Source: Butyrivibrio sp.
GTDB taxonomy: Bacteria > Bacillota > Clostridia > Lachnospirales > Lachnospiraceae
Direction of reading: 5' to 3'
Assembly (NCBI RefSeq): GCF_017635265.1
Contig: NZ_JAGBLU010000137.1
Location: forward strand, 1-64,000
Length of the DNA: 64,000 nt
A program made the position numbers and the translations under genes. A model generated the notes under the pieces. It saw nothing but the letters and a program-made list of their open reading frames with translations, made no database searches and was not told where the DNA came from. Every line of letters begins with the position of its first letter. The stretch's first letter is position 1. This document shows, piece after piece, positions 34,622 to 42,332 of this stretch.

Positions 34622-37483
34622 ATGAATATGAACGAGATGGATATGAAAGATTTGACACTTCCATATTCCCTGGATCCCGGCCGTAACAAGGTTGATCCAA
34701 GAGCGGGAATCATCCCTGAATGGGTTGATATGGATGCGCCTTTCCGTGAACCACTGGCAAAGTTTGCGAAGGTAGTTACCGACAGAAAAAATATTAAACT
34801 TGGTATTGAAAAGATAACAAAAGAAAGTCCTGAATATTGGGGGCTTTACAATCTCATTACTGATGCACAGTGTGAGATTGCACTTAAGATGGAAAAACGT
34901 AAACCTAAGACATTTGAAGAAATTGCAGCTCTTTGTCCTGAGTATTCCAAGGATGAACTTCAAAAACAGCTTGATGAAATGTCTTTTAACGGTGTTATAG
35001 AGTGGAACTACGAAAATGAGAGACGCGAAAAACAGTATGTTCTTCCTATGTATGTTCCGGGTTCTGCTGAGTTCGGTAACATGAACTCAAAAGTAATCGA
35101 AAAACACCCTGAAGTGGGACCTTTCTTTGAAAGAATGAGCCGTATTCCTCTTGAAGGGCTTACACATATGGTGCCAATGGGAGGCGCCGGTGTAGGTATG
35201 CATGTAATTCCTGTTGAGAAAGCTATTGAAATGCAGGGCGAGTCAATTGACCTTGAGCACATTTCATATTGGCTTGACTATTATGAGGGAAAATATGCAG
35301 CTTCACCTTGCTCATGCAGAAGATCAAGAAAGACATTCGATCAGGGATGCGCTGATGACCCTGAGGGATGGTGTATTGCCGTTGGAGATATGGCTGACTA
35401 TGTTGTTGAAACACAGAAGGACGGTCGTTATATCACTAAGGAAGAAGCTCTTGAAATATTCAAGCAGGCTGAAGATAACGGTTTTGTTCACCAGATAACA
35501 AACATTGACGGTCAGCATAAGATTTTTGCTATTTGTAACTGTAATGTTAATGTATGTTATGCGCTCCGTACATCGCAGTTATTTAATACCCCAAATATGT
35601 CACGTTCTGCTTATATTGCACACGTTGACAAGGAAAAATGCGTTGCCTGCGGAAGATGTGTTGAAGTTTGTCCTGCCGGCGCAGCAACTCTTGGACAGAA
35701 GCTTTGCAAGAAAGATGGAAGCGAAGTTGTTTATCCTAAGATGCCTCTTCCTACAGAAAAGAAATGGTCTCAGGATATGTGGACCGAGGATTATCGCGAT
35801 ATTAACCGTATCAATACACACAAGACAGGTACTGCTCCTTGTAAGACTGCTTGTCCTGCTCATATTCCTGTTCAGGGCTATATTAAGATGGCTTCTCAGG
35901 GAAGATATGAGGAAGCACTTGCACTTATCAAAAAGTACAATCCACTTCCGGCTGTTTGTGGTCACGTATGTAACAGACGCTGTGAGGATGCATGTACAAG
36001 AGGAACAATTGACCAGGCCCTTGCTATCGATGAAGTAAAAAAATTCGTTGCAATGCGCGATTTAAATTCAGATACACGCTATATTCCTAAAAAGACAATC
36101 CCTAAGATTGGTGGCGGTTTCGATGAAAAGATTGCAATTATCGGTGCAGGTCCTGCCGGTATTTCATGTGCATATTATCTGGCTCTTAAGGGATATAAGC
36201 CAACAATTTTTGAAAAGAACAAGAAAGTCGGAGGTATGGTTACTTACGGCATTCCTTCATTTGTTCTTGAAAAAGATGTTGTTGAAGCAGAAGTTGATGT
36301 ATTGAGAGAACTTGGCGTAGATATTCGTCTTGGTGTTGAAGTTGGTAAGGATATCACACTCAAAGAACTCAGAAGCCAGGGATATAAGGCTTTCTATCTT
36401 GCTATCGGATGTCAGGGCGGACGCGGTGTTAATGTTCCCGGTGAAGATGCAATTGGAGTACTTAAGGGCGTTGATATTCTTCATGATGTAATTGATGATG
36501 AGAATTATAAACTTAACGGAGATACAGTTGTAATCGGTGGCGGAAACGTTGCTATTGATGTAAGCCGTACTGCAATCCGCTGTGGCTCACCTAAGATCAC
36601 TCAGGTTTCGCTTGAGACCCGTGATATTATGCCTGCTCTTCCTGAAGAAATTGAAATTGCCGAATCTGAAGGAATTGAGTTCAAGGGCGGTTGGGGACCA
36701 AAAGAAATCCTCACTGAAAATGGAAAAGTTAAGGGCATTGTATTCAAGAAGTGTACACAGGTTAAGAATGCAGAAGGAAAGTTTGATCCTAAGTATGATG
36801 AGAACGAGACAATGGAAATTGCTTGTTCGAATGTAATTTTATCAGTTGGTCAGGCTACTGTCTGGGGAGATCTTCTTAAGGATGAGAATGTAGAATTCAG
36901 AGGACCTGCTCCGGTAGCTGATAAGGTAACATTCCAGACAACAGTTAAGGATATCTTCGTTGGTGGAGATATGTTCTATGGACCCAGATTTGCAATTGAT
37001 GCTATTGCCTGTGGTAAAGAAGGTGCTGAGTCGATACATAGATTTGTTCAGCCACATTCTTCACTTACAATTGGCCGTGATCCTAATTTCTTTATTGAAC
37101 TTGATAAGGATGATATATCTGTTAAAGATTATGATCATGTCGGACGTCAGCAGGCAGGTGTTAAAGAAACCGCAGACGGTAAGCTTTCATTCCGCGATAC
37201 AAAGCTTGTATTCACGGAAGAACAGGTTAAAGCAGAGACATCACGTTGTCTCGGATGCGGTGCATCAATCGTAGATCCTAACAAGTGTGTAGGCTGCGGA
37301 CTTTGTACAACACGTTGTGAATTTGATGCTATCAAGCTTACAAGAGATAATCCGGATTGCTCAACTATGAGAAAAGCAGAAGATAAGCTTAAATACATTC
37401 TTCCAAATGGTCTTAAACAGGCTGTTTGCAGACCGTTTGTAAAGAAAACTCCTAAAGAGACAGCATGGCTTTCAGAAAAGTAA
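34622..37483 (+). CDS. Multi-domain Fe-S FAD-dependent oxidoreductase (GltD/NfnB-like core)
   Basis: 953 residues. Residues 1-390: a winged-helix-like segment, then Cys-rich motifs CSCRRSR, CNCNVNVC and a 4Fe-4S motif CVACGRCVEVCP (C340, C343, C346, C350). Residues about 400-860: a glutamate-synthase-small-subunit-like flavoprotein with its own N-terminal cysteines (CKTACPAHIPVQGY, CGHVCNRRCEDAC), FAD site IGAGPAGISCAYYLA (about 506) and NAD(P) site VIGGGNVAIDVSRTA (about 637). C-terminus: RCLGCG and CVGCGLCTTRC (C889, C892, C895, C899). This is an electron-transfer flavoprotein; partners and substrate are unknown. Co-directional with hypBA. ATGs at 34622 and 34628 are both possible starts. 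Confidence 0.8.
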   Translation: MNMNEMDMKDLTLPYSLDPGRNKVDPRAGIIPEWVDMDAPFREPLAKFAKVVTDRKNIKLGIEKITKESPEYWGLYNLITDAQCEIALKMEKRKPKTFEEIAALCPEYSKDELQKQLDEMSFNGVIEWNYENERREKQYVLPMYVPGSAEFGNMNSKVIEKHPEVGPFFERMSRIPLEGLTHMVPMGGAGVGMHVIPVEKAIEMQGESIDLEHISYWLDYYEGKYAASPCSCRRSRKTFDQGCADDPEGWCIAVGDMADYVVETQKDGRYITKEEALEIFKQAEDNGFVHQITNIDGQHKIFAICNCNVNVCYALRTSQLFNTPNMSRSAYIAHVDKEKCVACGRCVEVCPAGAATLGQKLCKKDGSEVVYPKMPLPTEKKWSQDMWTEDYRDINRINTHKTGTAPCKTACPAHIPVQGYIKMASQGRYEEALALIKKYNPLPAVCGHVCNRRCEDACTRGTIDQALAIDEVKKFVAMRDLNSDTRYIPKKTIPKIGGGFDEKIAIIGAGPAGISCAYYLALKGYKPTIFEKNKKVGGMVTYGIPSFVLEKDVVEAEVDVLRELGVDIRLGVEVGKDITLKELRSQGYKAFYLAIGCQGGRGVNVPGEDAIGVLKGVDILHDVIDDENYKLNGDTVVIGGGNVAIDVSRTAIRCGSPKITQVSLETRDIMPALPEEIEIAESEGIEFKGGWGPKEILTENGKVKGIVFKKCTQVKNAEGKFDPKYDENETMEIACSNVILSVGQATVWGDLLKDENVEFRGPAPVADKVTFQTTVKDIFVGGDMFYGPRFAIDAIACGKEGAESIHRFVQPHSSLTIGRDPNFFIELDKDDISVKDYDHVGRQQAGVKETADGKLSFRDTKLVFTEEQVKAETSRCLGCGASIVDPNKCVGCGLCTTRCEFDAIKLTRDNPDCSTMRKAEDKLKYILPNGLKQAVCRPFVKKTPKETAWLSEK

Positions 37484-37508
37484 TGAAGAAAAAAATAGTG
37501 TAAAACAC

Positions 37509-37555
37509 TAAAGATTAAGTCAAGTGCATAATAAGAGCACTTGACTTAATCTTTA
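37509..37555. terminator. Perfect 19-bp inverted repeat after the oxidoreductase gene
   Basis: TAAAGATTAAGTCAAGTGC (37509-37527) is the exact reverse complement of 37537-37555, with a nine-base loop. T bases after the stem are few (the stem itself ends CTTTA, then AAAATG), so it is an atypical terminator, or a palindromic repeat that ends transcription by stem strength. Confidence 0.65.
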
Positions 37556-37621
37556 AAAATGTTTATTAATAAGAAAGTTGAAATAAAATTTAAATTTTTT
37601 ATGAAGGGGTAGATTATCCTA

Positions 37622-39724
37622 ATGGCAACAAGTAAAAAGACATCGGAAAAGAAAACATCACTTCTTATAGTTGAGTCACCGACCAAGGTTAAGGCTATTA
37701 AGAAGTTTCTCGGCTCAGGCTATGAGGTGGCAGCGTCAAACGGACATGTCCGTGATCTTCCAAGAAGTCAGATGGGTGTTGACGTAAACAATGATTTTGA
37801 GCCTAAATATATAACAATTCGCGGCAAAGGCGATGTACTCGCGGCTCTTCGCAGACAGGTAAAAAAAGCCGATAAAGTTTATCTTGCAACTGACCCGGAC
37901 CGTGAAGGAGAAGCTATTTCCTGGCATCTTATTTCTGCACTGAAATTAGATCAGGCTGATGCCAAGGTTCAGAGAGTAACATTCAATGAGATTACTAAAA
38001 ATGCTGTTAAAGAAGCGATGAAGCATCCAAGAGATATTGATATGAATCTTGTGGACGCCCAGCAGGCAAGAAGAGTTCTCGACAGAATGGTGGGATACAG
38101 TATTTCTCCACTTCTTTGGAACAAAATAAAAAGAGGTCTTAGTGCAGGAAGAGTGCAGTCTGTTGCTCTTAGGATTATTGCAGACAGAGAGGAAGAGATA
38201 GATTCTTTCATTCCAAAGGAATATTGGTCATTGGATGTGAATCTTAAAGTTCAGGGAGAAAAGAAGCCTTTGGTTGCTCATTACTACGGAAATGGTAATG
38301 AAAAAAAAGAAATCGAGAGCAAGGAAGAACTTCAGAAAATTATAGATTCCCTGGAAGACGCTAAATATGTTATTTCTGATGTGAAAAAAGGTGAGAGGAC
38401 CAAGAAAGCCCCCCTTCCTTTTACCACATCAACTCTTCAGCAGGAAGCATCAAAATCTCTTAATTTCTCAACTCAGAAGACTATGCGTGTAGCGCAGCAG
38501 CTTTATGAAGGAATAGATCTTGGAAGTCAGGGAACAGTTGGTCTTATTACTTACTTGAGAACAGATTCAACAAGAGTATCAGATGAAGCGGTTGCTTCTG
38601 CCAATGATTACATTTTAGAGAATTTTGGAAAAGAATATCTTGCACAGGGTACTACATCTAAAAAGAACGATGCCAAGATACAGGATGCTCATGAAGCAAT
38701 CAGGCCTTCAATTATTACCAATACTCCTGTCAAGGTAAAAGACTTCCTTTCAAGGGATCAGTTCAGATTATATCAGCTGATTTGGAGAAGATTTATGGCA
38801 AGCCGCATGGCTGCAGCCAAATATGAGACTACATCTGTTAAGATTGATGCAGGTGACAACAGATTTACTGTTTCTGCTTCAAAGACAGTATTTGATGGAT
38901 TTTTAAATGTATATACGGATGAGGATGATCAGATTGAAAAGAATGTTCTCATGAAGAATCTTGATACAAATACTGTACTTAAATTTGATTCCTTTGAGAG
39001 CGCCCAGCATTTTACTCAGCCGGCACCTCATTATACGGAAGCATCTCTTGTTCATGATCTTGAGGCTCTTGGAATTGGAAGACCAAGTACATATGCTCCT
39101 ACAATTTCAACAATTATGGCAAGACATTATATTACAAAGGAAAATAAGAGCCTTTACATAACAGAACTCGGTCAGGCAGTTAACAAAATGATGATTGATG
39201 CATTTCCTCAGATTGTTGATGTGAACTTCACATCTAACATGGAAGCTCTTTTAGATGGAATTGCTGATGGAGAAGTTAAATGGAAGACTGTTATAGAGAA
39301 CTTTTACCCTGATCTTAATGAGGCAGTACTTGCTGCTGAAAAAGAAATGGAGAAGATTCAGGTTCAGGACGAAGTGACCGATGAAATTTGTGATAATTGC
39401 GGCCGAAACATGGTGATTAAATATGGTCCTCACGGCAAATTCCTTGCTTGTCCCGGATTTCCTGAATGTAAGAACACCAAGCCGTATTATGAGAAGATTG
39501 GTGTTGCTTGTCCTAAGTGCGGTAAGGATATTGTACTAAAAAGAACAAGAAAAGGTCGTATGTTCTATGGATGTATAGATAATCCTGATTGTGATTTTAT
39601 GTCCTGGGCAAAGCCTGTAGCTGAAAAGTGTCCTAAATGCGGAGGGCTTATGGTTGCAAAGAGCAGTAAAGTCACATGTACCAATACTGATTGCGGATAT
39701 GTTGGAGAGTTAAAAAATAAATAG
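37622..39724 (+). CDS. topA: DNA topoisomerase I
   Basis: Type IA topoisomerase relaxing negative supercoils. The Toprim domain is at the start (LLIVESPTKVKAI, TDPDREGEAISWH), the catalytic tyrosine is Y311 in TYLRTDSTRVS, and three C-terminal zinc fingers follow (CDNCGRNM, CPKCGKDI, CPKCGGLM with their partner cysteines). Length 700 is normal. It precedes codY, as in many Clostridia and Bacilli, with a terminator between them. Confidence 0.97.
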   Translation: MATSKKTSEKKTSLLIVESPTKVKAIKKFLGSGYEVAASNGHVRDLPRSQMGVDVNNDFEPKYITIRGKGDVLAALRRQVKKADKVYLATDPDREGEAISWHLISALKLDQADAKVQRVTFNEITKNAVKEAMKHPRDIDMNLVDAQQARRVLDRMVGYSISPLLWNKIKRGLSAGRVQSVALRIIADREEEIDSFIPKEYWSLDVNLKVQGEKKPLVAHYYGNGNEKKEIESKEELQKIIDSLEDAKYVISDVKKGERTKKAPLPFTTSTLQQEASKSLNFSTQKTMRVAQQLYEGIDLGSQGTVGLITYLRTDSTRVSDEAVASANDYILENFGKEYLAQGTTSKKNDAKIQDAHEAIRPSIITNTPVKVKDFLSRDQFRLYQLIWRRFMASRMAAAKYETTSVKIDAGDNRFTVSASKTVFDGFLNVYTDEDDQIEKNVLMKNLDTNTVLKFDSFESAQHFTQPAPHYTEASLVHDLEALGIGRPSTYAPTISTIMARHYITKENKSLYITELGQAVNKMMIDAFPQIVDVNFTSNMEALLDGIADGEVKWKTVIENFYPDLNEAVLAAEKEMEKIQVQDEVTDEICDNCGRNMVIKYGPHGKFLACPGFPECKNTKPYYEKIGVACPKCGKDIVLKRTRKGRMFYGCIDNPDCDFMSWAKPVAEKCPKCGGLMVAKSSKVTCTNTDCGYVGELKNK

Positions 39725-39725
39725 T

Positions 39726-39740
39726 AATTTTCAGAAAACT
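39726..39740 (+). promoter_or_regulatory. CodY-box-like operator
   Basis: AATTTTCAGAAAACT matches the published CodY consensus AATTTTCWGAAAATT at 14 of 15 positions. It lies one base after the topA stop codon, upstream of the topA terminator and 148 bases before codY, suggesting CodY acts on this region. Confidence 0.6.
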
Positions 39741-39760
39741 TTACCTTTTTTTCATAATTG

Positions 39761-39794
39761 TAGGCGCTTCAAGGTTTGAAGCGCCTATTTTTTT
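39761..39794 (+). terminator. Terminator after topA
   Basis: TAGGCGCTTCAA (39761-39772) pairs perfectly with TTGAAGCGCCTA (39776-39787) around a three-base loop, then seven T. A textbook intrinsic terminator. Confidence 0.92.
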
Positions 39795-39887
39795 ATGATA
39801 AGATAACAATAGTGTAATTGCAATATTGACGGAATAACGTTTATTGATTCAGTTACGGGAGGAAAATTTCTTAAAAGGAGAAGTGCA

Positions 39888-40667
39888 ATGAGTAGTGTGC
39901 AGCTACTGGATAAAACCCGAAAAATAGGAAAACTTTTGCACAACAGTAATTCCGGAAAGGTTGTTTTTAACGACATTTGCAGAGTTCTGTGCGACATCTT
40001 ATCATCTAACATGTTTGTTATCAGTAAAAAGGGTAAGGTGCTGGGAATTGGTGAAACAGTTGGAGTAGAGTCTTTAAGTGACCTTTTGGTTGACAATGTA
40101 GGCTCTTTCATCGATCCTATGCTTAATGAAAGACTTCTTACCATACTTTCAACAAAAGAAAACGTCAATCTTGAAACTCTTGGTTTTGAAGGAATTGATT
40201 CATCAAAGTTTCAGGCAATAATTACTCCTATTGAGATTGCCGGTGAGAGACTTGGAACTTTATTTATTTATAAGACGGATGTTCCGTATGATATTGATGA
40301 TATTATTCTTTGCGAGTATGGAACAACAGTTGTAGGACTTGAAATGCTTCGCGCCGTTAATGAAGAAAATGCAGAGGAAAGCAGAAAGCTTGCAGTTGTA
40401 AAATCAGCAATCAGCACCCTTTCTTTTTCAGAAATGCAGGCAATTATTCATATTTTTGATGAACTTAATGGTATGGAAGGCGTGCTTGTGGCAAGTAAGA
40501 TTGCCGATAGGGTTGGAATTACCAGAAGTGTTATTGTAAATGCCCTTAGAAAGTTTGAAAGCGCCGGCGTTATAGAATCGAGATCTTCCGGAATGAAGGG
40601 AACTTATATCAAGGTTACAAATGATGTAGTTTTTTCTGAAATAAAAAAATTAAAGCAGGAAATATAA
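39888..40667 (+). CDS. codY: GTP- and branched-chain-amino-acid-sensing repressor CodY
   Basis: Global nutritional regulator of low-GC Gram-positives. The N-terminal GAF-type domain (about 1-155) senses isoleucine, leucine and valine; the C-terminal winged helix (about 180-259) holds VLVASKIADRVGITRSVIVNALRKFESAGVIESRS (seen as ASKIADRVGITRSVIVNAL), the DNA-reading helix. Length 259 is exact. GGAGAAG lies ahead of the ATG. A near-consensus CodY box is about 150 bases upstream. It directly precedes the flagellar operon, as in Bacillus; CodY represses motility genes in several species. Confidence 0.96.
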   Translation: MSSVQLLDKTRKIGKLLHNSNSGKVVFNDICRVLCDILSSNMFVISKKGKVLGIGETVGVESLSDLLVDNVGSFIDPMLNERLLTILSTKENVNLETLGFEGIDSSKFQAIITPIEIAGERLGTLFIYKTDVPYDIDDIILCEYGTTVVGLEMLRAVNEENAEESRKLAVVKSAISTLSFSEMQAIIHIFDELNGMEGVLVASKIADRVGITRSVIVNALRKFESAGVIESRSSGMKGTYIKVTNDVVFSEIKKLKQEI

Positions 40668-40823
40668 AAGCCTAAATGAGTGTAAATGAATGATTCCCTG
40701 AAAGTACATAGTTTGCAGGATAGCCATGTTGATAAAGGATTTATCTGATATAGGTAGATCCTCTTTGTTTACCTCATTTTGTATAAATGAACTAATATTA
40801 ACACAATATGAAGTATATTTTAC

Positions 40824-40852
40824 TTGTATTTTGTACATAAAAATCATATTAT
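40824..40852 (+). promoter_or_regulatory. Probable sigma-A promoter of the flagellar operon
   Basis: TTGTAT (40824-40829), 17-base spacer, TATTAT (40847-40852), 52 bases before flgB. No sigma-28 motif is seen here, consistent with an early promoter. The upstream part of the 237-base gap holds only a weak imperfect hairpin after codY. Confidence 0.5.
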
Positions 40853-40904
40853 TAATATATAAGTTAAATTGACCGTATTGTGTTCTGTATTGTAAGGAGG
40901 CTCT

Positions 40905-41300
40905 ATGATCAATAGTAATGTTTTTGATTATATCAATGTTTTGGACAAGGCTGCTGATGCGTCTTGGACCAGAAATGAAATTATTTCCAACAATATCGCT
41001 AATGTGGACACACCCGGTTATAAACGTCAGGATCTGAATTTTGAAGATGAGCTTGAAAGAGCACTTGGAAACTCCAGATACAAAAGCATGGATGCAAAGG
41101 TTTCCGATCTTAAGGATAAGCATTTAGAGGCACGCGTAGTAAATGACTACTCTAATTTCTCGTATAGATACGATAAGAACAACGTAGACATTGACACAGA
41201 AAATGTTATGCTTGCCGCAAATCAGCTTAAATATCAGGGACTCATGGAGGGATTAAAATCTGAGTTTACTAATTTGCAGTCTGTTATGAAGTCATCATAA
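40905..41300 (+). CDS. flgB: Flagellar proximal rod protein FlgB
   Basis: Rod subunit exported through the flagellar apparatus. The rod-family N-terminus is visible as RNEIISNNIANVDTPGYKRQDLNFE, seen in part as NNIANVDTPGYKR. The length of 131 residues is typical. TAAGGAGG precedes the ATG. First gene of the fla operon; flgC follows after 12 bases. Confidence 0.95.
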   Translation: MINSNVFDYINVLDKAADASWTRNEIISNNIANVDTPGYKRQDLNFEDELERALGNSRYKSMDAKVSDLKDKHLEARVVNDYSNFSYRYDKNNVDIDTENVMLAANQLKYQGLMEGLKSEFTNLQSVMKSS

Positions 41301-41312
41301 AGGAGGTAATGT

Positions 41313-41759
41313 ATGAGCATATTTGACTCTTTTAATATTAACTCATCAGGTATGACCGCACAGCGTTTTAGAATGGACATCATTTCTGAGAATATTGCAA
41401 ATGCCAATACTACCAGAACAGAAGATGGAACTCCCTATGTAAGAAAGGTCGTTACTTTTGCAGAAAAAGGTTCGCAGACACCTTTTTCGAGAATTCTTAA
41501 TGAAAAGCTTGATCATTATTCAGGTAGAGGCGTTAAAGTTACCAAAGTACAAGATGATACATGGACACAGATGAATGTGGTTTATGATCCTTCTCATCCC
41601 GATGCTGATGCAAATGGATATGTCACTTACCCTAACGTTAACACAGTTACCGAAATGACCAACCTGATAGATGCAAGCAGATCATATGAAGCTAATGCAA
41701 CTGCGTTTAATGCAAGTAAGAACCTGGCCAGCAGGGGGCTAGAGCTTAGTCAGGTATAA
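41313..41759 (+). CDS. flgC: Flagellar proximal rod protein FlgC
   Basis: Second rod subunit. It has FNINSSGMTAQRFRMD and ISENIANANTTR at the N-terminus and the C-terminal coiled-coil motif LIDASRSYEANATAFNASK typical of rod and hook proteins. Length 148 is standard. AAGGAGG precedes the ATG; fliE follows after 12 bases. Confidence 0.95.
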   Translation: MSIFDSFNINSSGMTAQRFRMDIISENIANANTTRTEDGTPYVRKVVTFAEKGSQTPFSRILNEKLDHYSGRGVKVTKVQDDTWTQMNVVYDPSHPDADANGYVTYPNVNTVTEMTNLIDASRSYEANATAFNASKNLASRGLELSQV

Positions 41760-41771
41760 GGAGGATAAAAC

Positions 41772-42116
41772 ATGGCATCTCTTGATATTTCCGAGCTTCG
41801 TAATGTAACATCTGGAGCTGTAAAAAATGCAGAAAAGCTAAATAGTACTGTATACAATGTGCTCGGTGAAGATGAAGAAGGAAATGAGCAGGCTTTTTCA
41901 ATCATATTTGATAAAGCTATAGAAAATATTCATACCACTAATGCATATTTATCTGATGCGGAAAATGAAGAAATCAAATGGTCACTTGGTCAGACTGATA
42001 ATACACATGACCTGTCAATTGCTCTTCAAAAGGCACAGACAGCGCTTCAATACACAGTAGCTGTCAGGGACCGTATCATTTCTGCATATAGAGAAATTAC
42101 TCAAATGCAGATCTGA
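41772..42116 (+). CDS. fliE: Flagellar hook-basal body complex protein FliE
   Basis: Adaptor joining the MS ring to the rod. The 114-residue length and the C-terminal block SIALQKAQTALQYTVAVRDRIISAYREI (seen as QKAQTALQYTVAVRDRI) identify it. TAAGGAGG lies ahead. Its stop codon TGA is the first part of the closing stem of a large structured element that separates it from fliF. Confidence 0.93.
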   Translation: MASLDISELRNVTSGAVKNAEKLNSTVYNVLGEDEEGNEQAFSIIFDKAIENIHTTNAYLSDAENEEIKWSLGQTDNTHDLSIALQKAQTALQYTVAVRDRIISAYREITQMQI

Positions 42117-42271
42117 GCGATATAGGGATTCAAGTGCATATAAATCTGTGCTTGCACTAAGATTTATATGGATTTGAAGACCGAACGTACATGAAGATGG
42201 AGAGCGAAAGCTCGGAATCTGAATGTACGTAGGATTGCGAGAGCGAAGCGGAGCAATCCGTATATCGCTCA
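42114..42271 (+). other. Structured element between fliE and fliF (candidate RNA or palindromic repeat)
   Basis: Closing stem TGAGCGATATA (42114-42124) pairs perfectly with TATATCGCTCA (42261-42271). Inside are three hairpins: A at 42131-42176 (CATATAAATC with GATTTATATG); B at 42185-42230 (ACGTACAT, AGAT and GAGC pairing with GCTC, ATCT and ATGTACGT, capped by a GAAA tetraloop); C at 42232-42259 (GGATTGC with GCAATCC). B, C and the right closing arm are one base apart, as in a stacked junction. No gene is encoded here. Confidence 0.8.
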
Positions 42272-42292
42272 ATATACCGGAGCAATCCGTAT
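42249..42292 (+). repeat. 15-bp direct repeat before fliF
   Basis: CGGAGCAATCCGTAT occurs at 42249-42263 and again at 42278-42292, 29 bases apart. The first copy is the 3' side of hairpin C and part of the closing stem; the second lies in a small TACCG...CGGTA stem (42275-42302). The fliF SD (GGGGAGGGAG) follows. Confidence 0.85.
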
Positions 42293-42332
42293 TTTCGCGG
42301 TACATGTTTTAATATATGGGGAGGGAGAATAC

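Noticed and set aside
42177-42232. Thirteen-codon reading frame inside the fliE-fliF element
   Set aside because: No ribosome site; the bases are explained by hairpin B.
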